A stretch of 9,399 bases of DNA from an uncultured Lachnospiraceae bacterium (GCA_947174615.1 CAMWJQ010000129.1:1-9399), one strand, 5' to 3'; counted from the stretch's first letter, positions 1 to 6,145 are shown. Made by a program: numbers and translations. Notes: generated by a model not told the origin, from the letters alone.

Positions 1-168
1 CTTGTACTGTATCAAACGTAGATAAAAGTAAACGATGTGATGAATGTATTAAATTAGTACTGGAAGTTAATTAAATTATTATGTCGCTAACCACATTTTA
101 TTATTTAGTCCTGCCAATTATTGTTTTTACTAAAATGTACTTTCAGATACCAAGACAAAAAACATATA
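1..168. other. AT-rich intergenic region beyond the operon terminator
   Basis: No open frame of useful length, RNA gene or convincing promoter is visible on either strand. The region is very AT-rich with stops in all frames. It could be the phage/host boundary or the upstream region of a gene left of the window; nothing in the sequence decides between these. Confidence 0.6.
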
Positions 169-217
169 AAAAGGACTCAAATGCCATCTGTTTATCCGAT
201 AATCTTTGAGTCCTTTT
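169..217 (-). terminator. Rho-independent terminator of the tail-lysis operon
   Basis: A perfect 13-base inverted repeat (AAAAGGACTCAAA at 169-181, its complement at 205-217) flanks a 23-base loop. Read on the minus strand it lies 24 bases past the endolysin stop and is followed by a T-rich run (TTTTTATATGTTTTTTG). It ends the minus-strand operon. The A-rich/T-rich stem ends may allow it to act in both directions. Confidence 0.85.
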
Positions 218-241
218 GTATTTTGTTACCAAAATAAATAT

Positions 242-1018
242 TTAGTTGCTGAAAACACGTTTGAACGTCATCTGTGTATTTTTTCCCACAATTCCATCAT
301 CGTTTAATCCCAACCTTTGCTGCGCAGTCTTTATTGCAGATACAGATTTTACCCCAATTATACCATCTATCCCTGATTCTGCCAGCAATCCAAAACGCCA
401 CAGACACCACTGCACCCATCTGGCATGATTTCCTGTTGTTCCAAACCTGACAGTCTGTGTGGGTTCTGGATATGGATTGTGGTTTTGTGTCATAACTGTG
501 TCGTCAGATTTTCCTGTTACCACATTATCGTACTGGGTAAGGTCATATTTCTTTATGATATTCATTATGGTATTGATATATGTAGGGCTGGTGGCATATC
601 CGCCATTTTTGATTGCTGTTATACAGTCTACGGGATCAGTCTGTTTTAAACAGTTTCTGTATCTGCTGCAGGACGCCAGCATATCATAGTAATCTTCTAT
701 TGCATCTGATATCGTATCATATGCACGGAACATGTCCGTTATATTTACATAGGTCTTTCCATCGTAGCATTCCTTCGTCTGGGTGGAGTATGCCTTGTCC
801 TTCCACGCCGTGCCGAAATGCACCTTACTTTTTCCTACTTTTACTCCAAGGATAGCATTCGCCATCATCATTTTAGGGCTTGTCCCATAGGCGCTTTCAC
901 AGCAGCACTGCGCAATGCAGACTGATGGAAGAGACCATTTATCCCTGCCTGACGCTTTTTCCTGCGCGATCGGTGCTACTTTTCTGATAAAATCGTTTAC
1001 CTGCTTTGTTGTAGCCAT
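242..1018 (-). CDS. Endolysin: GH73 glucosaminidase domain plus C-terminal peptidoglycan-binding domain
   Basis: This 258-aa lysin should cleave the glycan strand of peptidoglycan (N-acetylglucosaminidase type) once the holin opens the membrane. Residues about 8-160 form the GH73 domain. The likely catalytic Glu is Glu41 in I-A-Q-C-C-C-E-S-A-Y-G-T-S, matching the family A-Q-x-x-x-E-S-x-x-G motif. The Y-A-T-S-P-T-Y-I-N-T-I-M-N-I-I motif (about 141-155) is the usual C-terminal part of the domain. A linker rich in Asn, Pro and Thr follows (about 165-188). Residues about 190-258 match a PG_binding_1 domain (WVQWCLWRFGLL, then GIDGIIGVKSVSAIKTAQQR). No signal peptide is seen, in keeping with holin-dependent export. 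The ATG follows GGAGAAAAAGCT, 12 bases after the holin stop. Three consecutive Cys beside the catalytic Glu are unusual. Confidence 0.93.
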   Translation of the reverse strand: MATTKQVNDFIRKVAPIAQEKASGRDKWSLPSVCIAQCCCESAYGTSPKMMMANAILGVKVGKSKVHFGTAWKDKAYSTQTKECYDGKTYVNITDMFRAYDTISDAIEDYYDMLASCSRYRNCLKQTDPVDCITAIKNGGYATSPTYINTIMNIIKKYDLTQYDNVVTGKSDDTVMTQNHNPYPEPTQTVRFGTTGNHARWVQWCLWRFGLLAESGIDGIIGVKSVSAIKTAQQRLGLNDDGIVGKNTQMTFKRVFSN

Positions 1019-1030
1019 AGCTTTTTCTCC

Positions 1031-1534
1031 TTATGTATTTTTATTTTCCTGCTTCTGGTATCCGTCTACACTTCGGATGGGGCTGTTTTGGTCCAGCTCA
1101 TCACGGTCTGGAAGCTCATCGGTATATTTATTGAGGAATCTGTATAGTACATTCCAAATCCTTTTTACCGGAAGCCCACATAATGCCATGTTTTTTAAGA
1201 TGCTTACAATCTCATATGCTATGTACAGCAGACCAAAAAACTCTGCTATCCCTATTGTGTTCATTCCATTTGGAAGATACGCCCTTATCTTTTCCGGCAC
1301 AAATCCAATAAGGTTTATCAAAAGCACCATGTCCACCACTGCAAGGCATATAACAGATACAATCATGGAGATCTTGCGTATAGCGCCATCAATCCCGAAA
1401 CAACTGTTAAGTTTTCTTTCTCTTACGGCACGCGCCAAACCGAATATCGTATCTACCACCACTGCCCATGCAACCAGTTCGATAATCTTGCTTTCAATTA
1501 GAAATATTATTAAATTATTGTAGTATTCCTGCAT
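1031..1534 (-). CDS. Phage holin, toxin-secretion/phage-lysis (holin_4) family
   Basis: This 167-aa membrane protein forms lesions in the cytoplasmic membrane that time lysis and let the endolysin reach the wall. The family signature is visible near residues 27-55: V-D-T-I-F-G-L-A-R-A followed by a basic stretch, then L-N-S-C-F-G-I-D-G-A-I-R-K. Hydrophobic segments lie at about 18-35, 55-80 and 93-118. The charged tail (TDELPDRDELDQNSP onward) is probably cytoplasmic. The length is slightly above the usual 130-145 because of this tail. The start has an excellent AGGAGG seven bases upstream. The stop is followed at once by the endolysin ribosome binding site, the usual holin-lysin pair. Confidence 0.9.
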   Translation of the reverse strand: MQEYYNNLIIFLIESKIIELVAWAVVVDTIFGLARAVRERKLNSCFGIDGAIRKISMIVSVICLAVVDMVLLINLIGFVPEKIRAYLPNGMNTIGIAEFFGLLYIAYEIVSILKNMALCGLPVKRIWNVLYRFLNKYTDELPDRDELDQNSPIRSVDGYQKQENKNT

Positions 1535-1576
1535 TTTGTCCTCCTTCAGATTAAATACTCAATCTCTTCCATACGT

Positions 1577-1714
1577 TCAGAGTACTTCTTCAATTTCTTT
1601 TATGTTCTCTTTGGTAAGCTTTGGATAACTTTTGATTATATCCTCAAACTTCTCACCTGATGCCATCCTGTTCCTCACAACCCTTACAATAATATTTCTT
1701 GCCGCAATGCTCAT
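1577..1714 (-). CDS. Small 45-aa protein with a DUF433-like C-terminal motif
   Basis: The ATG at 1714 shares a base with the upstream stop (TGATG) and is preceded by a strong GGAGGTG, so translation is well supported despite the length. The sequence begins MSIAARNIIVRVVRNRM and ends with a G-E-K-F-E-D-I-I-K-S-Y-P-K-L-T segment and an acidic helix. That segment resembles the G-x-x-x-E-x-I-L-x-x-Y-P-x-L-T pattern of DUF433-type helical domains, which occur in some antitoxins, but the rest of that domain is absent. The function is unknown. It lies between the fibre-associated gene and the holin. After the stop, the +1 frame stays open to a TGA just before the holin ribosome binding site (K-K-Y-S-E-R-M-E-E-I-E-Y-L-I), which could be a remnant of a longer C-terminus. 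Confidence 0.72.
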   Translation of the reverse strand: MSIAARNIIVRVVRNRMASGEKFEDIIKSYPKLTKENIKEIEEVL

Positions 1715-2073
1715 CACGATTCACCTCCATATAACAGTCCTGCGATCACCTCGTCATGCTCTCTCAAAGATGCCTGCATCTCTGTTTGTGTTTTCTGCAT
1801 CTCCTTGATTTGTGTTTCTACATCTGACAGGATATGCATTGTCACTGTGATACTGTCATCAGCCGCTAGAGTGACGGACGAAAATTTAACATCCGGATAC
1901 TCTCCGTAAATATCATCTGTCCCGCTGCCTACTGTCAGTGCGTCAATATTTTTAAAGGCTTCCCGCGCCTCATCCGCAGTTAATCCAGACAGCTTGAAAG
2001 ATATTGTGTTTATACCTGTTTCTATGCTTTGTGCGGTGTATTTCACGCCGCCAGCTGTGATTATTTCATTCAT
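1714..2073 (-). CDS. Uncharacterised phage protein with beta N-terminal half and C-terminal coiled coil
   Basis: This 119-aa protein comes directly after the fibre locus. I do not recognise a named family, although similar small proteins often sit between fibre and holin genes in Clostridia phages. Residues about 1-78 alternate hydrophobic and polar residues, suggesting a small beta domain (ITAGGVKYTAQSIETGINTI near the start). Residues about 85-110 (VETQIKEMQKTQTEMQASLR) form a likely coiled coil, and the end is GLLYGGES. The ATG at 2073 was chosen because AAAGGA lies 10 bases upstream. The frame extends to a TTG at 2151, but that codon is inside the apparent invertible segment and has no ribosome binding site. 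The stop overlaps the next ATG (TGATG). A tail-tip accessory or fibre-assembly role is possible from position only. Confidence 0.8.
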   Translation of the reverse strand: MNEIITAGGVKYTAQSIETGINTISFKLSGLTADEAREAFKNIDALTVGSGTDDIYGEYPDVKFSSVTLAADDSITVTMHILSDVETQIKEMQKTQTEMQASLREHDEVIAGLLYGGES

Positions 2074-2130
2074 TTTTATCAAGTCCTTTCTTTTCTGTTT
2101 TGATAGTTTACGGGTTACAGGTTTGTCCAG

Positions 2131-2140
2131 CAAATAGCAA
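2131..2140 (+). repeat. Left inverted repeat / putative crossover site
   Basis: CAAATAGCAA on the plus strand. The flanks show weak extended similarity to the right copy: CAG-x-TT occurs at the same offset (13-8 bases) before both cores, and codons read L-Q-V-C-P-A-N-S-N-I here against N-Q-I-Q-Q-T-N-S-K-L in the fibre. The similarity continues outside the segment, as expected for a recombinase site embedded in a formerly coding sequence. Confidence 0.6.
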
Positions 2141-2429
2141 TATACAAGCAAAATTCGGTACTCTTAATTTTATAGTTATTGAGCTTGGTACAATGCCGCA
2201 AGTAACGGATACACCGCTATACTACGTTTTCCCCGATGGATTTAATTCGGGTAATACATTTTTAGTAGCAGTTCGTGTTGCGCGTAACAATAATGAATTT
2301 GTTTACAGTAATGATGGTGAAGCGTGTAGAGTTATTTTTCATAATAACCGCATATCGGTTTATGCTACAGAATACGGATTGCAATACTGCTCAGGTGCAC
2401 CTATTTCCTGCTTACTGGCTAAAATTTAA
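2133..2429 (+). CDS. Silent alternative tail-fibre C-terminal domain in inverted orientation (no start of its own)
   Basis: This open frame runs opposite to every other gene and ends 13 bases from the fibre stop, tail-to-tail. From the shared N-S codons onward it encodes a 96-residue Phe/Tyr/Val-rich beta domain (FIVIELGTMPQVTDTP early, LLAKI at the end). That resembles a fibre tip in size and composition, as the fibre's current 105-residue tip does, though the two sequences differ. The frame extends left to a TTG at 2100, but I see no ribosome binding site there and no promoter, so it should be untranslated as it stands. Inverting 2131-2768 would fuse it in frame to fibre residues 1-198. Alternatives are a fibre fragment left by a rearrangement, or a separate small gene; both explain the phase match and layout less well. 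Confidence 0.72.
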   Translation, partial: NSNIQAKFGTLNFIVIELGTMPQVTDTPLYYVFPDGFNSGNTFLVAVRVARNNNEFVYSNDGEACRVIFHNNRISVYATEYGLQYCSGAPISCLLAKI

Positions 2430-2442
2430 AGTTAGCTACCAA

Positions 2443-3354
2443 TTACACAATATGCGTCATAGCATTTACTATAATCCTAGATCCAATATCAAACGATTCC
2501 AGATATACATTAAGTACAGTGTTGGTGAATAAACCATCTCTAATTCCAATATCACCATTTGTATTTATAAGTAATACTTGATAGTGCTGATTTTCTCTCA
2601 CTTTCGGCAATCCAGACATTATTGTATGCCATCCAGTTGTATTATCTGTAACAGTAGCATCAATAGAAGTTCTTAAAATTTTTCCATATGGGACAATACT
2701 TAATAACCTTGGTGTTATATAAGATGTGCTAACTGTGCATGTCACCTTATCTGTTAACTTGCTATTTGTCTGTTGAATCTGATTCGCCAATGTGCCTGCT
2801 ACAGATGCATTTTTTTCAATAGCATCCAACGCCATCTGCCCTGTCTGGGTAACAGCGGCAGAATTGGATAGTTTTACATGTCCTAATACTGATGCTGTAG
2901 CCTTCTGGGTGTAATGTGTTATCAAAAGCGATAATGCTTTCTTTAATTTCCCAAAAGCTGTCTTTACTGTCTCACCACTCTCGATATTAGCCAAACTGGT
3001 TGATTCTGTATATGTTGGCTTCTGATTGTTTATATCACTTATGCTTCCTGCCGGACCCGTTGCGCCTATTGGTCCTTTGATGTTGCAGATATATGTCCAC
3101 TCTGCGACATCCGCTGGTCCCGGCACAGTACATTCATACAGATTTCCGGTATCTGTGTTCATATAGTAATCATGTATCAGTGCATCTGTTATACCTGTGG
3201 ATGCAAATTTTGTACCTGTGGTATTTGTCCCAGTTACGCTTGTACCGCTTGTACATCTGCTTCCCCTCTGTCCAGTATCACCAGTATTTCCCTTCTTCCC
3301 CTCTGGTCCCTGCTTTCCCTCTGGTCCTTTAAAGTTTCCTAATAATAATCTCAT
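2443..3354 (-). CDS. Collagen-like phage tail fibre / receptor-binding protein, expressed form of an apparent invertible gene
   Basis: This is a 303-aa tail fibre. Residues 7-33 are Gly-X-Y collagen-like repeats (GPEGKQGPEGKKGNTGDTG). Residues 34-98 form a GSRCTSGTSVTGTNTTGTKF...YMNTDTGNLYECTV module, seen in related fibres with variations, ending in IKGPIGATGPAG. Residues 105-150 (STSLANIESGETVKTAFGKL) and 155-195 (VLGHVKLSNSAAVTQTGQMA ... EKNASVAGTLANQIQ) are conserved shaft modules. Residues 199-303 are the tip and are unlike the shaft: the DNA for them has only 35 G+C in 120 bases at 2461-2580, against 61 in 120 for two constant-region lines (2821-2880, 3061-3120). The join at residues 196-198 (T-N-S) coincides with the 10-base inverted repeat, so the tip is probably exchangeable. 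The start overlaps the upstream stop (ATGA). The fibre probably contacts the host surface; the receptor is unknown. Confidence 0.85.
   Translation of the reverse strand: MRLLLGNFKGPEGKQGPEGKKGNTGDTGQRGSRCTSGTSVTGTNTTGTKFASTGITDALIHDYYMNTDTGNLYECTVPGPADVAEWTYICNIKGPIGATGPAGSISDINNQKPTYTESTSLANIESGETVKTAFGKLKKALSLLITHYTQKATASVLGHVKLSNSAAVTQTGQMALDAIEKNASVAGTLANQIQQTNSKLTDKVTCTVSTSYITPRLLSIVPYGKILRTSIDATVTDNTTGWHTIMSGLPKVRENQHYQVLLINTNGDIGIRDGLFTNTVLNVYLESFDIGSRIIVNAMTHIV
2759..2768 (-). repeat. Right inverted repeat / putative crossover site inside the fibre gene
   Basis: CAAATAGCAA on the minus strand, covering fibre codons 196-199 (T-N-S-K), exactly where the conserved ANQIQ shaft motif gives way to the variable tip. 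The exact match is only 10 bases. Degenerate flanking similarity and the shared codon phase make it more than a chance match, but a short repeat alone would not prove a site. Confidence 0.6.
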
Positions 3355-4025
3355 GCGCCCTTCCCCATCTCATCATCCGAAACAATCATGTAAATGTTTC
3401 CGTCCTCATCTGTTTCAAATTGCGGATAACCCTCTGCGTTATCGGGAAATACCGCCCACAAATTACCATCTTCGTCTCCGACCAAATTGAACATTCCATT
3501 AATCGGCACTATTATACCACTGTCACCCCGATCGCCTTTCTCCCCTTGGTCACCTTTCTCCCCCTTTTCTCCCTGATCGCCTTTTTCTCCTCTGTCTCCT
3601 TTATCGCCTTTAGGTCCATTAAAAAACCCTTCTGCAATCTTTCGCACTACGTCTGACAGTACTTCTATTGCTTTATGACTTGTCTGCGTTGCTGCTTTTT
3701 CTGCCTCGACTGCAGCATTTGCACTCATAACAGCTTCACCAGCCTTAATGGTTGCTGTCTGTTCTGCTGCAAACGCGTCAGCCCTGCTTTTATTTGCCTC
3801 ATCCGCTGCCTTTTCTGCCCGTGTTCTCGCTGCTTCTGATGCTGTCTGAGAAACCTTTGCTGCGGCTGCACTTATATTCGCCTCTGATGCTTTTTTCTCA
3901 GCAACCATAGCAGAACCTTCGGCACTGCTGTTTACGGCATCAATAGCATTATATATGGACTGGCGAACATCCTTGCCATATAACGCTTTCATTATGTCAT
4001 TTAAATATGTTGCTATATTTGCCAT
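3351..4025 (-). CDS. Collagen-like tail/baseplate protein with N-terminal attachment module and Ala-rich coiled coil
   Basis: This 224-aa structural protein has three parts. Residues 1-30 (IATYLNDIMKALYGKDVRQS) match an N-terminal module found at the head of many Firmicutes phage tail and baseplate proteins, probably the part that docks on the tail tip. Residues about 31-130 are very rich in Ala, Glu and Lys with heptad spacing, so a trimeric coiled coil is likely. Residues about 138-170 are Gly-X-Y repeats (GPKGDKGDRGEKGDQGEK and on), a collagen-like triple helix. Residues 171-224 form a short beta tail with two DEDGN motifs (DEDGNLWAVFP, DEDGNIYMIV). The ATG shares a base with the hub stop (TAATG) and follows GGAGGCGAGGGG. 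The stop overlaps the next gene's ATG (ATGA), so both collagen-like proteins are coupled in translation and may assemble together. The exact role is inferred. Confidence 0.85.
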   Translation of the reverse strand: MANIATYLNDIMKALYGKDVRQSIYNAIDAVNSSAEGSAMVAEKKASEANISAAAAKVSQTASEAARTRAEKAADEANKSRADAFAAEQTATIKAGEAVMSANAAVEAEKAATQTSHKAIEVLSDVVRKIAEGFFNGPKGDKGDRGEKGDQGEKGEKGDQGEKGDRGDSGIIVPINGMFNLVGDEDGNLWAVFPDNAEGYPQFETDEDGNIYMIVSDDEMGKGA

Positions 4026-6145
4026 TATCCCCTCGCCTCCGCTAGTTCTCCATTATCCATTAGTATTCCATTCCTGAATTCCATCACAATATTTTTTATA
4101 CTTCCATTAGTTTGTTTTACTGAATACTTTATATCGCCTGTATATGCTGTCTCCAGCGATTTATCATTCATGCTTGTACCGCATTTAATTGTATCCATGC
4201 AAAAATTCAAGGAATTTCCTCTAAATTCCAACCCTCCATCTACAAACTTAATTTTACCTGTAACAGTATTATCATGTCCTACAGTAATAGATCCTGCATT
4301 TATCTTCGCCCAGTAATTCCCATCTTCAGATGTTATAGCCGCCCCAGATATACTGCCTTTCCTCACATCCACTCCATCTTTACTCATGGTTGCCACTATA
4401 TTTCCTTCGGCATCTAATACGGTCAATGTTCCATCTGTATCATCTGTCCCTCCGATGGTCACTCCAGCTCCCCTTATGTTGCCCTTCTTTACGTCTACCC
4501 CATCTTTACTCATGGTTGCCACTATATTTCCTTCGGCGTCTAATACAGTCAATGTCCCGGCTGCGTCATCTGTCCCTCCGATACTTAATGTCCCTCCTTT
4601 TATCGCGTCCGCAATGATAGAACCTGCATTTATCTTTATGCCGTCCTTATCCCACCTGCCTATCTCATTCTCTTCACCATCAACTATGCTCAATACGCCT
4701 GCCGAATTATTTATACCTCCTAGAGTCAATACGCCCCCTTTTATCCTGTCTGCATGCATCGTCCCAGCCGTAATAAAATCCGCCACTATGGCACCATCCA
4801 TTGTTATCGCCAGACCATACTCACCGTTATAGCCTGTACTGGAATAACCAAACCCATTCAAATTCCAACGCCATACTCTATGTGCTTCATTGATGTCTTT
4901 TGAGTCCATTATTAAAAATTCACAAGGATTTCCGTTTGTGTCCATTTTGAGTACTATATATCCATTAGTTGCCATTTGTATTAGTTTAGATGCGTTCTCC
5001 TTAGCAGCTTGGAGTATATCACTTTTTTGCAGCATCTTCTGCGCTATGCTTTTTTCCAATACTGCCTGCTGTTGTGTATATGATTTTCGAGAGGTACTGC
5101 TTAGTACAATCGTATTACGAGAAATGTCTGACAAACAAGTCGTTTTTTCCCGAACCGGAAACCATGCATCCATCCCATATGGTTCTGCCCTAGCATGGAC
5201 ATAATCCCCTAATTCAAAGGATTGAATATCACCGTTCATCATTGACAGATCAACAGCATTCAGACTCAGTGTCAATCCTGCAAACTGTTTTTCCGTCAGC
5301 CATTCACGCGCCTTTTTAATTAGATTCTCCGGCAACGTGATATCTTCAAAATCAACTACTCTTTTAATCCATCCAAACCGCTTTACCGCATCTTCATTAT
5401 AAATATAATCCTTTCCATCATTTACAGATTCTACTGTTAGATATGCAGTAAGTCCTTCTATAGGGCTTTCTTCCAATTGATGTCCTCTTGGCAGGACAGC
5501 CGTTGCAATTTCGTCGGTTGTAGTGCTCTCTGCATAATCAAGTAAATTCTCACCAAACTCAATTGCCTGTGCACAGTTTTTTCCATAATCTGTCAATGTT
5601 ACAACATCCAATATATTTCTGTTTCCAATACGCCTCACTCTCAGATATCCATCAAGCCTGTCACAGATCTTCTCCCTCAGAGCTGTCAGTGTATCCTCGT
5701 AGTTTGTAAATCTATAAAGACTGTCATTTGAATCATGAACTGTTACTACACCAACTTCAAAACGTTTTCGTTCCTCAACCTGTTCATTGTGCCTCTGAAC
5801 AAGTTCGCTGATAAAATCATATGGCGTGATATCCTGAAATTTCTTCTGCGGTTGTATTGAATCCGCCAGGAATGATAATATCCCAACAGCATAAACCCGT
5901 TTTTCCTGCCTGAAATTAACAGATGTTTCCTTGACCACACCATAAAATATTTCTCTGTTGTCTTTTAATACCTGTATCATAGAGACACATTCAAATACAC
6001 GATTATATAACGGGTTTGCAGACGGGATTTTAAATTCTATGTATCCTGAATCATTCAATGCCTGAGTCAGCGACGGAGAAAGCACAACGCACTCCTTATC
6101 GCCGGGATACCAGAGTTCTTTCCCATCCATTAATATCTCATACAT
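4025..6145 (-). CDS. Tail hub / Tal-like antireceptor protein (phage minor structural protein, endopeptidase-tail family) with C-terminal repeats
   Basis: This 706-aa protein directly follows dit, where siphophages encode the tail-tip hub (Tal, gp27-like fold). Residues about 1-370 form the hub: MYEILMDGKELWYPGD at the start, then beta-rich segments with Y-x-F-T-N-Y-E-D-T and an R-G-H-Q-L-E-E-S loop typical of the family. Residues about 370-400 are helical (QQQAVLEKSIAQKMLQKSDI). They lead into a conserved VWRWNLNGFGYSSTGYNG segment and MDGAIVADFITAGT. Residues about 460-620 hold three related 42-47-residue units (G-G-x-L-x-I-G-G ... G-T-L-T-V-L-D-A-E-G-N), probably a stacked beta or fibrous shaft. 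The last 90 residues are beta-rich. Peptidoglycan cleavage is known for some relatives, but I see no catalytic residues I can assign, so enzymatic activity is not claimed. The start at 6145 shares a base with the dit stop (TAATG) and follows GGAGGT. Confidence 0.9.
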   Translation of the reverse strand: MYEILMDGKELWYPGDKECVVLSPSLTQALNDSGYIEFKIPSANPLYNRVFECVSMIQVLKDNREIFYGVVKETSVNFRQEKRVYAVGILSFLADSIQPQKKFQDITPYDFISELVQRHNEQVEERKRFEVGVVTVHDSNDSLYRFTNYEDTLTALREKICDRLDGYLRVRRIGNRNILDVVTLTDYGKNCAQAIEFGENLLDYAESTTTDEIATAVLPRGHQLEESPIEGLTAYLTVESVNDGKDYIYNEDAVKRFGWIKRVVDFEDITLPENLIKKAREWLTEKQFAGLTLSLNAVDLSMMNGDIQSFELGDYVHARAEPYGMDAWFPVREKTTCLSDISRNTIVLSSTSRKSYTQQQAVLEKSIAQKMLQKSDILQAAKENASKLIQMATNGYIVLKMDTNGNPCEFLIMDSKDINEAHRVWRWNLNGFGYSSTGYNGEYGLAITMDGAIVADFITAGTMHADRIKGGVLTLGGINNSAGVLSIVDGEENEIGRWDKDGIKINAGSIIADAIKGGTLSIGGTDDAAGTLTVLDAEGNIVATMSKDGVDVKKGNIRGAGVTIGGTDDTDGTLTVLDAEGNIVATMSKDGVDVRKGSISGAAITSEDGNYWAKINAGSITVGHDNTVTGKIKFVDGGLEFRGNSLNFCMDTIKCGTSMNDKSLETAYTGDIKYSVKQTNGSIKNIVMEFRNGILMDNGELAEARG
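4375..4582 (-). repeat. Tandem 126-bp repeat in the tail hub gene
   Basis: Positions 4375-4456 and 4501-4582 match at about 75 of 82 positions with a 126-base (42-codon) offset. A third, diverged copy lies to the right, at about 4640-4725. The repeat encodes the unit with TVLDAEGNIVATMSKDGVDV. Because the period is a multiple of three, copy number can change without breaking the frame. Confidence 0.9.

Larger units (their letters stand above)
2131..2768. other. Putative invertible DNA segment switching tail-fibre C-termini
   Basis: This 638-base segment is bounded by inverted copies of CAAATAGCAA. It contains two converging C-terminal coding cassettes: the expressed one on minus (2758-2443) and the silent one on plus (2139-2429). 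In both copies the first base of the repeat is the second base of a codon (ACA on minus, GCA on plus), so inversion keeps the reading frame. The predicted products are 303 aa (current) and 294 aa (inverted). The organisation resembles phage G/C segments and shufflons. No recombinase lies in the window, and inversion itself is inferred. Confidence 0.68.

Noticed and set aside
169..217. Phage attachment site or operator at the inverted repeat
   Set aside because: A 13-base stem just past the last gene, followed by a T-rich run in the direction of transcription, is explained fully as a terminator. No second copy or integrase is in view.
1714..2151. 145-aa version of the protein, starting at TTG 2151
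   Set aside because: The TTG lies inside the apparent invertible segment and lacks a ribosome binding site. The ATG at 2073 has AAAGGA at a suitable distance, and the extra 26 residues are basic and look non-coding.
2100..2429. Independent plus-strand gene starting at TTG 2100
   Set aside because: There is no ribosome binding site or promoter, and the residues before the N-S codons align with the fibre shaft join. A silent cassette explains the frame, its position and its codon phase better.
3180..3270. Frameshift in the fibre where collagen repeats turn into Thr/Ser-rich sequence (GSRCTSGTSVTG)
   Set aside because: The frame stays open and the GSR-x-T-S-G-T ... Y-x-N-T-x-T-G-N module recurs in related fibres, so it is a normal domain.
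2443..3354. Diversity-generating retroelement acting on the fibre
   Set aside because: No reverse transcriptase, template repeat or adenine-directed variable repeat is visible. The two tips differ throughout and lie in opposite orientation, which fits inversion.
4375..4582. CRISPR-like or mobile repeat
   Set aside because: The repeats are in frame, have a 126-base period without spacers and encode a protein repeat unit.
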